DNA of 44,881 bases from Photobacterium marinum (GTDB lineage Bacteria > Pseudomonadota > Gammaproteobacteria > Enterobacterales > Vibrionaceae): contig NZ_AMZO01000031.1 of the NCBI RefSeq assembly GCF_000331515.1, positions 1 through 44,881 on the forward strand. The letters are read 5' to 3'. Shown piece by piece: positions 1 to 9,598 of this stretch. The notes beneath the pieces are model-generated. The model was not told the origin of the DNA and ran no database searches. It saw nothing but the letters and a program-made list of their open reading frames with translations. Numbering within the stretch: position 1 is the first letter of the stretch; the number at the start of each line of letters is the position of its first letter. The translations under genes were made by a program, and so were the position numbers.

Positions 1-31
1 TAGCGACATTCGCTGTCGTGTTCCGTGTCAG

Positions 32-68
32 TGGGGTTGCATTATAGAGACTTCGATCACGTTGGCAA
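32..68 (-). promoter_or_regulatory. rRNA operon P1 promoter, directed out of the left edge
   Basis: Read on the minus strand, there is a -35 TTGCCA (63-68), a 16-bp spacer and a perfect -10 TATAAT (41-46). It is followed by GCAACCCCACTGACACGGAA, which is nearly the E. coli rrn P1 start region (GCGCCACCACTGACACGGAA). By analogy transcription would start near position 32. The 16-bp spacer and the GC-containing discriminator are typical of stringently controlled rRNA promoters. Upstream (71-120) is a strongly A/T-rich stretch fitting an UP element. In E. coli, hemG is likewise followed by rrsA, so a 16S-23S-5S operon probably lies just beyond the left edge; its genes are not in the window. Confidence 0.88.
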
Positions 69-70
69 GA

Positions 71-120
71 GGCTTTTTGCAAAAAAATCACAAAAAAAAG
101 CCTTTCGAACAAAAAATAAA
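71..120 (-). promoter_or_regulatory. A/T-rich UP-element region of the rRNA promoter
   Basis: This stretch immediately upstream of the rrn -35 hexamer is rich in A and T tracts (runs of 7, 8 and 6 on one strand). That is the composition bound by the RNA polymerase alpha C-terminal domain at rRNA promoters. It sits in the gap between the rrn promoter and the hemG stop codon. Assignment is from position and composition only; Fis sites may also be present but were not resolved. Confidence 0.5.
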
Positions 121-141
121 CTAAAGCATCATAAATCGCAC

Positions 142-666
142 TTAAAACTGCCGAAACTGCCGTGCAAACAGGGAAACCTTATCCCAATCTGTGTATTCCA
201 CTTCTTTAGTCGGGTCAGTTTCTCCACCAGTTATCCGCATAATGAACTGAATCATCACCCGATCGAACCAACGATACTTCGGATATCGTAGTGCACCAGC
301 AAACACCGCCTGCAATTTTGGCTGCCAAGGTGACTTTTTTAGGAAGGTCTTCATATAAGCGCTGGTTTCCGGCGTATTCTTACCTTCTTTACGGGCTGTC
401 AGGTTCACGCAGAAAAAACCCACTTTATGTTTTTCCAGCGCAGGCCTGTGAAGACGAATAAATTCGTACAATTTTTTATTTAAATGCCCGTAACGGATGG
501 ATGCTCCGATCAATACGCGCTGGTAGTCAGCAAAATCAATCTCCGGCAGCGTATTTAAGTCTTTCAACTCACACTGACAGTCGGTACCCAATTGTTCCTC
601 TATATAATGAAGGATTTTCACCGTCTGACCATCGGTGCTTGAATGAAGCAATAAAACCTTTTCCAC
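142..666 (-). CDS. hemG: menaquinone-dependent protoporphyrinogen oxidase HemG
   Basis: HemG is a flavodoxin-like FMN enzyme that oxidises protoporphyrinogen IX to protoporphyrin IX, the penultimate step of heme synthesis, passing electrons to quinones at the inner membrane. The 174-residue product (E. coli 181) begins with a beta strand and the FMN phosphate loop HSSTDGQT (residues 8-15). The long-chain flavodoxin insert near residues 120-150 (RYPKYRWFDRVMIQFIMRITGG) that distinguishes HemG from plain flavodoxins is present. The start is GTG at 666, chosen for its AAGGAGAGG ribosome site 3-5 bases upstream. It lies 9 bp after trkH and is presumably cotranscribed with it. The downstream rRNA promoter matches the E. 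coli hemG-rrsA order. Confidence 0.93.
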   Translation of the reverse strand: MEKVLLLHSSTDGQTVKILHYIEEQLGTDCQCELKDLNTLPEIDFADYQRVLIGASIRYGHLNKKLYEFIRLHRPALEKHKVGFFCVNLTARKEGKNTPETSAYMKTFLKKSPWQPKLQAVFAGALRYPKYRWFDRVMIQFIMRITGGETDPTKEVEYTDWDKVSLFARQFRQF

Positions 667-675
667 GTCCTCTCC

Positions 676-2133
676 TTAGTTACGCCAGAATGTCGGCGTA
701 AAGAGTACCAATAATGTAAATACTTCCAGACGACCAAACAGCATTGAGATAATCAATATCCATTTCGCCGGATCGTTAATCTCACCGAAGTGTACCGCGA
801 CCTCCCCCAATCCGGGACCGAGGTTATTCAACGTGGCCGCCACAGCAGAAAATGACGTCAATTCATCTAGGCCGGTCGCAATCAACGCCAGCATACAAAT
901 CACAAACACCAGGGCATAAGCAGAAAAGAAGCCCCATACCGCATCCACGACTCGTTGTGGCAGCGCTTTGTTACCGATTTTGATCGTATAAACCGCCCTT
1001 GGGTGAACAAGACGCTTAAGCTCCCGCACACCCTGTAATAAAAGCAGCAACATACGGATTACCTTGATGCCGCCACCGGTCGAACCGGCACAACCGCCCA
1101 CAAAGGATGAAAACAGCAACAGTACCGGCAAAAACAGCGGCCATTCGGCAAAGCTGGTTGTCGTAAAGCCAGCTGTGGTTGAAATCGACACTGTCTGGAA
1201 CAACGCCTGATCAAAAGCATCATAAAGAGAGTCATAGGAATGGTGCTTGAGCAGCAGGCTATAACAAATCAGCAGCAGGATCAGCTGGGTGGCTAGAAAC
1301 GCCCGGAACTCAGGATCACGCCAATAAGTTCGCAAGTGCACCCCGCCATTGGCAAATGCCGCAAAATGCAACGAAAAGTTACAGCCGGAAATCAACAGGA
1401 ACACCACGGTGATCATATTAATAGTGGGACTATCGAAATACCCCATACTGGCATCATGGGTTGAGAAGCCGCCGATCGCCACGGTAGAGAAGCTATGAGC
1501 GATAGCATCAAACACTGTCATTCCTGCCATCCAGAATGCCACCGCACAACTTACCGTCAGTGCCAGATAGATGTACCACAAGGTTTTTGCCGTTTCGGCA
1601 ATTCGCGGTGTCATCTTGCTATCTTTAACCGGTCCGGGAATTTCCGCCCGGTACAGCTGCATACCACCGATACCCAGTACGGGCAGGATGGCGACCGCCA
1701 ACACGATGATACCCATCCCGCCAAACCACTGCAGAAGCTGGCGATAGAACAAGATCGCCTTAGGCAAATCATCCAGCCCGACAATCACCGTCGCCCCGGT
1801 TGTCGTCAAGGCAGAAAACGATTCGAAAAAAGAATCCGTCACCGACATCACCGGGGTTTCAGACAAGATAAACGGCACGGCCCCGGCGCTGCCGATAACG
1901 GTCCAGAACAGGACAACGATCAAAAAGCCATCTCTGGCTTTGAGTTCACGGCGATAACGCCGGTTTGGCACCCACAGCAAAGCACCACCGGTAAAAAGAA
2001 TAAGGAAGGTCACCACAAACGGGTAACCCGCACCGTCGCGGTAAATTAATGCCACCAGTGCCGGTGCCAGCATAGTGACACTGAACAGTGCGAGCAATAA
2101 CCCGACAATTCTGATAATGGAACGAAATTGCAT
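676..2133 (-). CDS. trkH: Trk system potassium uptake protein TrkH
   Basis: TrkH is the membrane pore subunit of the Trk K+ transporter and works with the cytoplasmic NAD-binding regulator TrkA (not in this window). At 485 residues it matches the family length. The four selectivity-filter repeats are all visible: TTGAT (111-115), GGFST (221-225), TTAGF (319-323) and NNLGPG (436-441). The gating-loop segment GGCAGSTGGGIKVIR (346-360) is intact. Hydrophobic segments run the full length, as expected for a polytopic inner-membrane protein. ATG at 2133 has an AAGG element just upstream. It lies 44 bp downstream of yigZ and 9 bp upstream of hemG, so the three likely form one transcription unit, as in E. 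coli. Confidence 0.96.
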   Translation of the reverse strand: MQFRSIIRIVGLLLALFSVTMLAPALVALIYRDGAGYPFVVTFLILFTGGALLWVPNRRYRRELKARDGFLIVVLFWTVIGSAGAVPFILSETPVMSVTDSFFESFSALTTTGATVIVGLDDLPKAILFYRQLLQWFGGMGIIVLAVAILPVLGIGGMQLYRAEIPGPVKDSKMTPRIAETAKTLWYIYLALTVSCAVAFWMAGMTVFDAIAHSFSTVAIGGFSTHDASMGYFDSPTINMITVVFLLISGCNFSLHFAAFANGGVHLRTYWRDPEFRAFLATQLILLLICYSLLLKHHSYDSLYDAFDQALFQTVSISTTAGFTTTSFAEWPLFLPVLLLFSSFVGGCAGSTGGGIKVIRMLLLLLQGVRELKRLVHPRAVYTIKIGNKALPQRVVDAVWGFFSAYALVFVICMLALIATGLDELTSFSAVAATLNNLGPGLGEVAVHFGEINDPAKWILIISMLFGRLEVFTLLVLFTPTFWRN

Positions 2134-2177
2134 AGCCTTAGCCGGCTCTCATCCTGTTGTTATGATTATTTGAAGAA

Positions 2178-2798
2178 TTACTGGGAGTTAAATACCGGAA
2201 CAATACGGCCACCACTACGATTGGTCAGCTTAGCAATAAATTCCTCTGCGACCCGGCTATCAATCTCCACGGTCATCTCGACCTGGTTTCCGTAATCAGC
2301 ACCCAGCTGAACCCCTGCATACTCGGCAAGCAACGACTCAACGAGTGACACCTGATTATATGCACAGCTCAGAGTAAGTTCCGAAGTTATTACTTTTTCT
2401 TTGGTTTGCAACACAGTTAATGCTTGCTGAACACCGCCACCATAGGCTTTCACCAAGCCACCTGTTCCCAACTTGATTCCACCGGAGTAACGGGTTACCA
2501 CAGCCGTGATTTCACCGATACCGGAACCAGTCAGCTGGGCCAGAATCGGTTTTCCCGCGGTTCCCGACGGTTCGCCATCATCACTGAATCCCCATTTCAT
2601 AGAATCTGTTGGTCGTCCGGCAACAAATGCCCAGCAGTTATGGCGGGCATCACTGTGTTTGGTTTTTATGTGCTGTACAAACGCCTTAGCCGCCTCGACC
2701 GACGGTGTATGAGCCAGATAAGTAATAAACCGACTCTTCTTTATTTCTTCTTCAAACGTCGCCATCTCGGCCGGAATGAAATACGGTTCAGATTCCAT
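2178..2798 (-). CDS. yigZ: YigZ, IMPACT/UPF0029 family protein
   Basis: This is a 206-residue protein of the YigZ/IMPACT family (E. coli YigZ about 204). The N-terminal UPF0029 domain contains the family signature in which GFSDDGEPSGTAGKPIL (residues 70-86) is followed by VVTRYSGGIKLGTGGLVKAY (100-119). A smaller C-terminal ferredoxin-like domain follows. Eukaryotic IMPACT inhibits Gcn2, but the bacterial function is not well established, so no reaction is assigned. It is first in a probable yigZ-trkH-hemG unit and divergent from fadBA. No clear Shine-Dalgarno sequence precedes the ATG at 2798. In E. coli pepQ lies between yigZ and fadB; it is absent here. Confidence 0.92.
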   Translation of the reverse strand: MESEPYFIPAEMATFEEEIKKSRFITYLAHTPSVEAAKAFVQHIKTKHSDARHNCWAFVAGRPTDSMKWGFSDDGEPSGTAGKPILAQLTGSGIGEITAVVTRYSGGIKLGTGGLVKAYGGGVQQALTVLQTKEKVITSELTLSCAYNQVSLVESLLAEYAGVQLGADYGNQVEMTVEIDSRVAEEFIAKLTNRSGGRIVPVFNSQ

Positions 2799-3196
2799 AA
2801 TGATGATTCTATTAAGAAAACCAAAGACAATAGCTCAGGATAACACAGCGCACAGATGAGGCTTCAATCTCACCGTAAAAAAGCGAAGCAGCCCCACCGG
2901 CAAACGCATGACCAGCTCTTTGTCACCAGTATTACTACATTTTCGCAACATACAGACAAAGCCACCAACCAAAACCTAAGCCACTGATAAGCAATAAATT
3001 TAAAAGCAACCTTAATTCACCAACGCGACTTACTCATCTGTACAGCCCCCTTAATTCACAACAAAAAGTTAAACATTTGTTTAAAATAAGTGTTGTAATC
3101 GTTGCATAACAGGTTCAGACTAATCTTTAACCTGCTCAACAGGTCTAACCAGTTAAATCAAATTCGGCAAAGAACCGGTATTCACGGAGATAGAAC
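2799..3196. promoter_or_regulatory. yigZ-fadB divergent intergenic region
   Basis: This is a 398-bp non-coding gap between divergent genes. It must hold the promoters of both the yigZ-trkH-hemG unit and the fadBA operon. The right third (about 3060-3130) is A/T rich, and the FadR operator at 3138-3154 is annotated separately. I could not identify a convincing -35/-10 pair with correct spacing for either direction. Nothing else recognisable (no tRNA, no repeat, no small ORF with a ribosome site) was seen. Confidence 0.6.
3138..3154. promoter_or_regulatory. FadR operator upstream of fadBA
   Basis: The 17-bp site AACAGGTCTAACCAGTT matches the symmetric FadR core AACTGGTCNGACCAGTT at all but two specified positions. 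It ends 42 bp before the fadB start codon, where the long-chain acyl-CoA-responsive regulator FadR represses fadBA in enterobacteria and vibrios. The match and position are seen directly; repression by FadR is inferred from the family. Confidence 0.8.
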
Positions 3197-5374
3197 ATGA
3201 TTTATCAAGGAGAAACCTTATCCGTCAGCTATCTGGAAGATGGCATTGCGGAGCTCAACCTCAACGCCCCGGGCGCCGTCAACAAGTTTGACCTTGCGAC
3301 TCTGGAAAGCTTTAACGAAGCCCTGAATGCGCTCTACCAGCAAACCGACCTCAAAGGCCTGTTGCTGACATCAGATAAAGACGCATTTGTTGTCGGTGCT
3401 GATATCACTGAGTTTCTTGGCCTGTTTGCCAAACCTGCCGAAGAACTGTCTTACTGGCTGAGCCATGCCAACGACATCTTCAACAAATTAGAAGATCTCC
3501 CTGTTCCAACCCTTTCTGCCATCAACGGCCATGCCCTTGGCGGCGGATGTGAGTGTGTACTTGCTACCGACTTCCGCCTTGCCGATACCACAGCCCGCGT
3601 CGGACTGCCGGAAACCAAACTCGGTATCATGCCCGGATTCGGCGGAACCGTTCGCCTACCGCGACTGATCGGTGCCGATTCGGCGATGGAAATCATTACG
3701 GCGGGTAAAGATAAAAAAGCAGCAGATGCGCTCAAGTTAGGCCTGGTCGATGGCGTTGTTGCACCAGACAAGCTCAAAGACGCCGCCATTGCGATGCTAA
3801 AAGATGCCATCGATGGCAAGCTGGACTGGCACCACCGCCGAGAGCAAAAAAAAGCACCGTTACCACTGAATAAAATCGAAGCGACCATGAGCTTTACCAC
3901 CGCCAAAGGCATGGTCAGCCAGATCGCCGGCCCTCACTACCCGGCTCCGATCACCTCGGTCATCACTATTGAAGAAGCTGCAACCCTTTCCCGTGATGAA
4001 GCACTGGCGGTAGAAAACAAGCACTTTACTAAACTAGCCAAAACGGATGTCGCCCAGGCGTTGGTCAGTATTTTCCTTAACGATCAGTACATCAAAGGCA
4101 AAGCGAAAAAAGCGGCCAAAGCAGGCAAAGCCACCAGCAAAGGGGCTGTACTGGGAGCCGGTATCATGGGCGGAGGCATTGCCTACCAGTCAGCCCTGAA
4201 AGGGGTGCCGGTTCTGATGAAAGATATCGCCGAGCCATCATTGGAGCTCGGTATGGGGGAAGCGGCCAAGCTGCTGAACAAACAACTTGAGCGTGGCCGC
4301 ATCGATGGCCTGAAGATGGCCAAGGTACTGTCGGCTATTCAACCCAGCCTGCATTACGCCGGTATCGAGCAGACTGATGTCATTGTTGAGGCCGTGGTCG
4401 AAAATCCGAAAGTCAAAGCGGCGGTATTGTCGGAAGTAGAAGGTCTGGTCAGTGAGGACACAGTGCTCACCTCCAATACCTCAACAATCCCTATCAACCT
4501 GTTAGCCAAATCGCTCAATCGCCCGGAAAACTTCTGCGGCATGCACTTCTTCAACCCGGTACACCGCATGCCACTCGTTGAGATCATCCGCGGCGAACAG
4601 ACCTCAGACGACACCATCAACCGCGTTGTCGCCTATGCCGCCAAAATGGGTAAATCCCCTATCGTGGTCAACGACTGTCCCGGCTTCTTTGTTAACCGCG
4701 TACTGTTCCCTTACTTTGCCGGTTTCAGCATGCTGATGCGTGATGGTGCCGACTTCAACAAAATTGACAAGGTGATGGAGAAACAGTTTGGCTGGCCGAT
4801 GGGCCCGGCCTACCTGCTGGATGTGGTCGGCATTGATACCGCGCACCACGCCCAGGCTGTTATGGCCGAAGGTTTCCCGGAGCGCATGAGCAAAGACTAT
4901 AAAGATGCTGTCGATGTGATGTTCGAAAGCCAACGTTTCGGGCAGAAAAATGGTAAAGGCTTCTACAACTATTCAGTCGACCGCAAAGGTAAGCCGAAAA
5001 AGAACGCCGATCCGGATGTTACCGACCTGCTTGCGCCGGTATCCGGTGAGGCCGTCGACTACAGCAGTGATGACATCATTGCCCGCATGATGGTGCCGAT
5101 GATCAACGAAGTCGTTCGCTGCCTGGAAGAAGGTATTATCGCCAGCCCGGCAGAAGCAGACATGGCGCTGGTTTACGGCCTGGGCTTCCCTCCGTTCCGC
5201 GGCGGCGTGTTCCGTTACCTAGATACCTTGGGGCTGGCTAACTATGTAGCCATGGCAGATCAGTATGCCCAACTGGGCGCTGTCTATGAGGTTCCGACCG
5301 GCCTAAGGGAAAAGGCAGAAAAAGAGGAAACTTACTATCCGCTTCCTGCACAAAACACTCCGGACAAGGCTTAA
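3197..5374 (+). CDS. fadB: fatty acid oxidation complex alpha subunit FadB
   Basis: FadB is the multifunctional alpha chain of the beta-oxidation complex: enoyl-CoA hydratase/isomerase plus L-3-hydroxyacyl-CoA dehydrogenase. It works as an alpha2beta2 heterotetramer with FadA in the cytoplasm. The 725-residue protein (E. coli 729) has an N-terminal crotonase domain with the catalytic glutamates E119 (GGGCEC) and E139 (GLPET). The central Rossmann motif GAGIMGGG spans 320-327. The dehydrogenase histidine H450 is in GMHFFNP, and two C-terminal 3HCDH domains follow. ATG at 3197 follows GGAGATAGAAC, a clear ribosome site. fadA follows after 27 bp, and the FadR site upstream predicts derepression on fatty acids. 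Confidence 0.97.
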   Translation: MIYQGETLSVSYLEDGIAELNLNAPGAVNKFDLATLESFNEALNALYQQTDLKGLLLTSDKDAFVVGADITEFLGLFAKPAEELSYWLSHANDIFNKLEDLPVPTLSAINGHALGGGCECVLATDFRLADTTARVGLPETKLGIMPGFGGTVRLPRLIGADSAMEIITAGKDKKAADALKLGLVDGVVAPDKLKDAAIAMLKDAIDGKLDWHHRREQKKAPLPLNKIEATMSFTTAKGMVSQIAGPHYPAPITSVITIEEAATLSRDEALAVENKHFTKLAKTDVAQALVSIFLNDQYIKGKAKKAAKAGKATSKGAVLGAGIMGGGIAYQSALKGVPVLMKDIAEPSLELGMGEAAKLLNKQLERGRIDGLKMAKVLSAIQPSLHYAGIEQTDVIVEAVVENPKVKAAVLSEVEGLVSEDTVLTSNTSTIPINLLAKSLNRPENFCGMHFFNPVHRMPLVEIIRGEQTSDDTINRVVAYAAKMGKSPIVVNDCPGFFVNRVLFPYFAGFSMLMRDGADFNKIDKVMEKQFGWPMGPAYLLDVVGIDTAHHAQAVMAEGFPERMSKDYKDAVDVMFESQRFGQKNGKGFYNYSVDRKGKPKKNADPDVTDLLAPVSGEAVDYSSDDIIARMMVPMINEVVRCLEEGIIASPAEADMALVYGLGFPPFRGGVFRYLDTLGLANYVAMADQYAQLGAVYEVPTGLREKAEKEETYYPLPAQNTPDKA

Positions 5375-6568
<1,194 letters not shown>

Positions 6569-6589
6569 CCACCAGATAAGCCAAACAAC

Positions 6590-6617
6590 AAGCCCGCTTC
6601 ACGCGGGCTTTTCTTTT
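6590..6617 (+). terminator. fadBA intrinsic terminator
   Basis: An 8-bp stem AAGCCCGC / GCGGGCTT (6590-6597 and 6603-6610) with a 5-nt loop is followed by a T-rich run (TTCTTTTT). It begins 21 bp after the fadA stop codon. Confidence 0.9.
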
Positions 6618-6650
6618 TCCTGCCCAATGATCGCAGTACAGCGCTTCTGT

Positions 6651-6697
6651 TTAACCCATGCTTGTGATGCATATATAAAATGATAAAGTTTCATTTT
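6651..6697 (+). promoter_or_regulatory. candidate acuI promoter with overlapping inverted repeat
   Basis: A plausible sigma-70 promoter is TTAACC (6651-6656), a 17-bp spacer and TATAAA (6674-6679). Overlapping and just after the -10 is an inverted repeat AAAATGA-N7-TCATTTT (6677-6683 and 6691-6697), placed where a repressor would block transcription. The acuI start is at 6769. The promoter is inferred; no regulator is identified, although the LysR gene at 7886-8827 is an obvious neighbour. Confidence 0.4.
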
Positions 6698-6768
6698 ATT
6701 CATAGTCATATCAGGACTACACTCAATAGCCATCAACGCCCCCTTTTATTCAAATCCGGAGCATTCTT

Positions 6769-7749
6769 ATGTTTAAGGCACTTGTTCTTAACCAAGAAGA
6801 GAAAAAAACCATCGCAGCTATCCAGCAAGTTGAAGAATCACAACTTCCTGAAGGTGATGTGCTTATTGATGTCGACTACTCGTCGCTGAACTTCAAGGAT
6901 GGTTTGGCCATCACAGGTAAGGGCAAGATTGTCCGCCAGTTCCCAATGGTGCCAGGTATCGATCTGAGCGGTACCGTAACTGAATCAAGTGATGACCGCT
7001 ACAAAGCCGGTGACAAAGTGGTTCTGACCGGCTGGGGTGTCGGTGAAGGCCACTGGGGCGGCATGGCTGAAAAAGCACGCCTGAAAGCAGACTGGCTGGT
7101 ACCTCAGCCGGAAGGCCTGAGCGGTAAACAAGCAATGATGATCGGTACTGCCGGCCTGACAGCGATGCTGTGTGTTCAGGCGCTGGTCGATGCCGGTATC
7201 AAACCAGAACACGGCGAAGTACTGGTTACCGGTGCCAGCGGTGGTGTTGGCTCTGTTGCCGTTACCCTGCTTTCCCAGCTTGGTTATCAGGTAGCTGCCG
7301 TTACCGGCCGTGCTGAAGCCAATGGCGAATTACTGAAACAACTGGGTGCGGCCCGCATTATCGAGCGCAGTGAGTTTGAAGAACCTTCACGTCCGCTGGA
7401 AAAACAAATCTGGGCGGGTGCCGTAGATACAGTCGGCAGCAAGGTACTGGCGAAAGTACTGGCTCAGGTAGATTACAACGGCGCAGTTGCTGCTTGTGGC
7501 CTGGCTGGTGGTTTTGATCTGCCAACCACTGTAATGCCATTTATCCTGCGTAACGTAAGCCTGCTGGGTGTCGACTCAGTTATGTGCCCGTTTGAAAAAC
7601 GTCAGCAAGCATGGAAACGTCTGAACGAACTACTACCAGCCAGCTTCTATGAGCAGGCATGCCGTGAAGTTCAGTTGGAAGAAGTTGCTGAGTGTGCAGA
7701 AGCTATCACTAACGGCCAGATCACCGGTCGTGTCGTGATTAAGCTATAA
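6769..7749 (+). CDS. acuI: AcuI/YhdH family acrylyl-CoA reductase (quinone oxidoreductase-like)
   Basis: This is a 326-residue medium-chain dehydrogenase/reductase of the YhdH/AcuI branch (E. coli YhdH 324). These enzymes reduce acryloyl-CoA to propionyl-CoA with NADPH, detoxifying the reactive intermediate formed in DMSP or acrylate metabolism. Visible marks are the N-terminal GroES-like domain (YSSLNFKDGLAITGKGKI, near 42-59), the glycine-rich motif TGASGGVGSVAV (about 154-165) and an absence of the zinc-ligand pattern. ATG at 6769 follows CCGGAG. It stands alone between two terminators and convergent to a LysR gene. Family membership is secure; the physiological substrate in this organism is inferred. 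Confidence 0.88.
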   Translation: MFKALVLNQEEKKTIAAIQQVEESQLPEGDVLIDVDYSSLNFKDGLAITGKGKIVRQFPMVPGIDLSGTVTESSDDRYKAGDKVVLTGWGVGEGHWGGMAEKARLKADWLVPQPEGLSGKQAMMIGTAGLTAMLCVQALVDAGIKPEHGEVLVTGASGGVGSVAVTLLSQLGYQVAAVTGRAEANGELLKQLGAARIIERSEFEEPSRPLEKQIWAGAVDTVGSKVLAKVLAQVDYNGAVAACGLAGGFDLPTTVMPFILRNVSLLGVDSVMCPFEKRQQAWKRLNELLPASFYEQACREVQLEEVAECAEAITNGQITGRVVIKL

Positions 7750-7795
7750 AGACCAGTTTTAAAACTAAACAACAGAGTTAGATATTGACTACCTT

Positions 7796-7820
7796 GGCCA
7801 GCTCCCCGCTGGCCTTTTTT
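7796..7820 (+). terminator. acuI intrinsic terminator
   Basis: A perfect 7-bp stem GGCCAGC / GCTGGCC with a TCCCC loop is followed by six T residues. It starts 46 bp after the acuI stop and 66 bp before the convergent LysR stop. Confidence 0.93.
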
Positions 7821-7885
7821 CTAGCAGACTTTGCCCGCTCTCCCATAGTGACAACCACAAACTTCACTAATCAGCATCTTTGAAG

Positions 7886-8827
7886 TTACACCAAGCCCAT
7901 ATCGTGAATACGTTTATCGATCAGCTTACCGCACTCTTCCTGAATCAAATTCCGCAGCCAGATTTGCGAGGCCGAATGCTCACAGCGCGGGTGCCAGATC
8001 AGCGAATAATCAAACGGCTTGAACTCGAACGGCAACGGCTTCACCACCAAATCATGCTTGTCCGCAACCAGGTACGCTAAGTCAGCCGGAACGGTAATAA
8101 TAAGCGGCATCTTATCAACAATTGCCAATGCCGCTTCCAGGTGATAGGCCCGCAATACCATTTTGCGCTGGGAGTACCCACGCAAGGCTTCATCAATTAA
8201 CGACTTCACCCCATCACTGATCGCTATCATCGCATGGGGAAATGTCAGGTAATCCTCTAACGAAAGTTCTTTATCAGCCAGCGGATGCTGCTTCGACAAC
8301 ATGCAAAACACACTCACCAGCCCGAGCTTGTCACGACGCAACGGCTCAATCGGCCCGGTCGGCCGACAGATCGCCATATCGCAACCGTCAGTTGTAAGCT
8401 GGTTCAGTAAGTGATCATGTTGAAGCGGCGGGAACTCCAGCGAAATATTCGGCGCTTCTTCATAGATACGCGGCAAGGCAAACGGCAGGATGGTTTGCAT
8501 CGCGTAGTCGGTAGTGGCAATAACAAAGTGTTGTTCACACCGCGCCGGATCGAAATCAGCGGGCGTGAGTAAAATACGCATCGCTTCCAACGGCACGTTC
8601 AGTGCTTCATTTAGCTCCAGTGCTCTTTGTGTCGGTAACAGTCGCTGGCCCTGGCGGGTAAATAAAGGATCACCAAGCAAATCGCGCAAACGCCCCAATA
8701 CCCGGCTCATCGCCGACTGGCTCAGGTTTAGCCTGACAGCCGCCCGGCTGACGCTGCCTTCTTCCAGTAACACTTTCAGTGCCACCAGCAGGTTTAAATC
8801 ACGGCGGTAAACTTCTTCTAGTTCCAT
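7886..8827 (-). CDS. LysR-family transcriptional regulator
   Basis: This is a 313-residue LysR-type regulator. The N-terminal winged helix-turn-helix covers about residues 10-67 (LNLLVALKVLLEEGSVSRAA, then LNLSQSAMSRVLGRLRDLLGDPLF). A type-2 periplasmic-binding-like effector domain follows. It resembles the NodD/LeuO-like branch in which the DNA-binding domain follows an RRDLNLL motif, but I cannot name an orthologue. It is convergent with acuI, with a terminator between, so it is not in an operon with it. A role controlling acuI is a guess from proximity. The ATG at 8827 has only a weak GAGCGA upstream. The effector is unknown. Confidence 0.9.
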   Translation of the reverse strand: MELEEVYRRDLNLLVALKVLLEEGSVSRAAVRLNLSQSAMSRVLGRLRDLLGDPLFTRQGQRLLPTQRALELNEALNVPLEAMRILLTPADFDPARCEQHFVIATTDYAMQTILPFALPRIYEEAPNISLEFPPLQHDHLLNQLTTDGCDMAICRPTGPIEPLRRDKLGLVSVFCMLSKQHPLADKELSLEDYLTFPHAMIAISDGVKSLIDEALRGYSQRKMVLRAYHLEAALAIVDKMPLIITVPADLAYLVADKHDLVVKPLPFEFKPFDYSLIWHPRCEHSASQIWLRNLIQEECGKLIDKRIHDMGLV

Positions 8828-8888
8828 TTCGCTCTGACCTTGCTTCGGTAACCCAATAAATAAGGAAGAGTATTATGGAACGACCAAT

Positions 8889-8914
8889 AAAAAAAATCCC
8901 GCTCTATCAGCGGG
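8889..8914 (-). terminator. intrinsic terminator of the 61-aa membrane protein gene
   Basis: On the minus strand a 6-bp stem CCCGCT / AGCGGG (8914-8909 and 8903-8898) with a short loop is followed by eight T residues (8896-8889). It lies 39 bp downstream of the stop of the small gene at 8954-9139 and upstream of the LysR start. Confidence 0.85.
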
Positions 8915-8953
8915 GAAGCCCAAGAAAACCGGGAGTGAGATATGATGCGCACA

Positions 8954-9139
8954 TTAGTGTTCTTCTTCTTCAAGCTCAGGTGAGTTGGTGAGTTCAAACC
9001 AGAGTCCTAGTGCAGAAGCAACCAAGGCAGCCAAAGCAAAAATACTGGTTTGATCCGGACTTCGAATCACCAAAGAGCAAAAGGTAATAAAGCACAACAC
9101 ACTATAAACAGCTAAGCGATCCATCTGAGTCAACATCAT
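8954..9139 (-). CDS. small membrane protein of unknown function (61 aa)
   Basis: The open frame extends to 9196, but the ATG at 9139 is the likely start because AGGAGG lies 4 bases upstream of it. That gives MMLTQMDRLAVYSV and so on, 61 residues. The sequence shows a short N-terminus, two hydrophobic segments (about 10-23 and 31-49) separated by a short polar loop RSPDQT, and a strongly acidic tail ending ELEEEEH. This fits a small double-spanning inner-membrane protein. It has a good ribosome site and its own terminator, so it is very likely expressed. I do not recognise the family. Confidence 0.75.
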   Translation of the reverse strand: MMLTQMDRLAVYSVLCFITFCSLVIRSPDQTSIFALAALVASALGLWFELTNSPELEEEEH

Positions 9140-9277
9140 GCACCCTCCTAATCCTTTAGAAGACAACGTTAATGACTTGTTAAATACGTTACACAATTAA
9201 TTGTGATTTGCCAAGCCTTATTGATTAATTCTTATCCATAAGTATGATCGGAAGCTTCGCAACAACACGTATATGCT

Positions 9278-9526
9278 ATGACTGCTACATTTGAAAACGC
9301 GACTCATATTCTCGAAGCCGAAGGCCTGCGCTGCCCGGAGCCAGTTATGATGGTCCGTAAAACAGTAAGAAAAATGGCCGAAGGCGACACGCTTTTGATC
9401 ACAGCAGATGACCCGTCAACAACCCGGGATATTCCGAGTTTTTGCCGATTCATGGATCACACCCTGCTTGCCGCAGAAACCGATAACCTTCCATATCGGT
9501 ACTTAATCCAAAAAGGCGCAAATTAA
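9278..9526 (+). CDS. tusA: sulfur carrier protein TusA
   Basis: TusA accepts persulfide sulfur from IscS and passes it to TusBCD for 2-thiolation of tRNA wobble uridine; it is a small cytoplasmic protein. The 82-residue product (E. coli 81) has the invariant [12 protein letters not shown] motif with catalytic C19, and the [14 protein letters not shown] segment (47-60) of the family. No good Shine-Dalgarno sequence is evident; the nearest purine-rich stretch, GGAAG, is about 23 bases upstream, so initiation may be weak or from a short leader. A bidirectional terminator follows. Confidence 0.95.
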   Translation: MTATFENATHILEAEGLRCPEPVMMVRKTVRKMAEGDTLLITADDPSTTRDIPSFCRFMDHTLLAAETDNLPYRYLIQKGAN

Positions 9527-9553
9527 AAAAGGCAGCTCAGAGAGCTGCCTTTT
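9525..9553. terminator. bidirectional terminator between tusA and the 86-aa gene
   Basis: A 7-bp stem GGCAGCT / AGCTGCC (9531-9537 and 9543-9549) is flanked by an A-run on the left and a T-run on the right, so it can terminate both tusA (plus) and the convergent gene at 9599-9859 (minus). Confidence 0.88.
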
Positions 9554-9598
9554 ACATATTCGGTATTATTTATCTTTTTGACTAACTGCAATCAATCC

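Noticed and set aside
231..239. TTATCCGCA, a near DnaA box in hemG
   Set aside because: Single one-mismatch site inside a coding region with no Dam-site cluster; expected by chance.
1495..2049. 184-codon plus-strand frame opposite trkH
   Set aside because: His/Gln/Arg-rich shadow of a hydrophobic gene.
9232..9240. TTATCCATA near-DnaA box upstream of tusA
   Set aside because: Isolated one-mismatch match; no supporting boxes.
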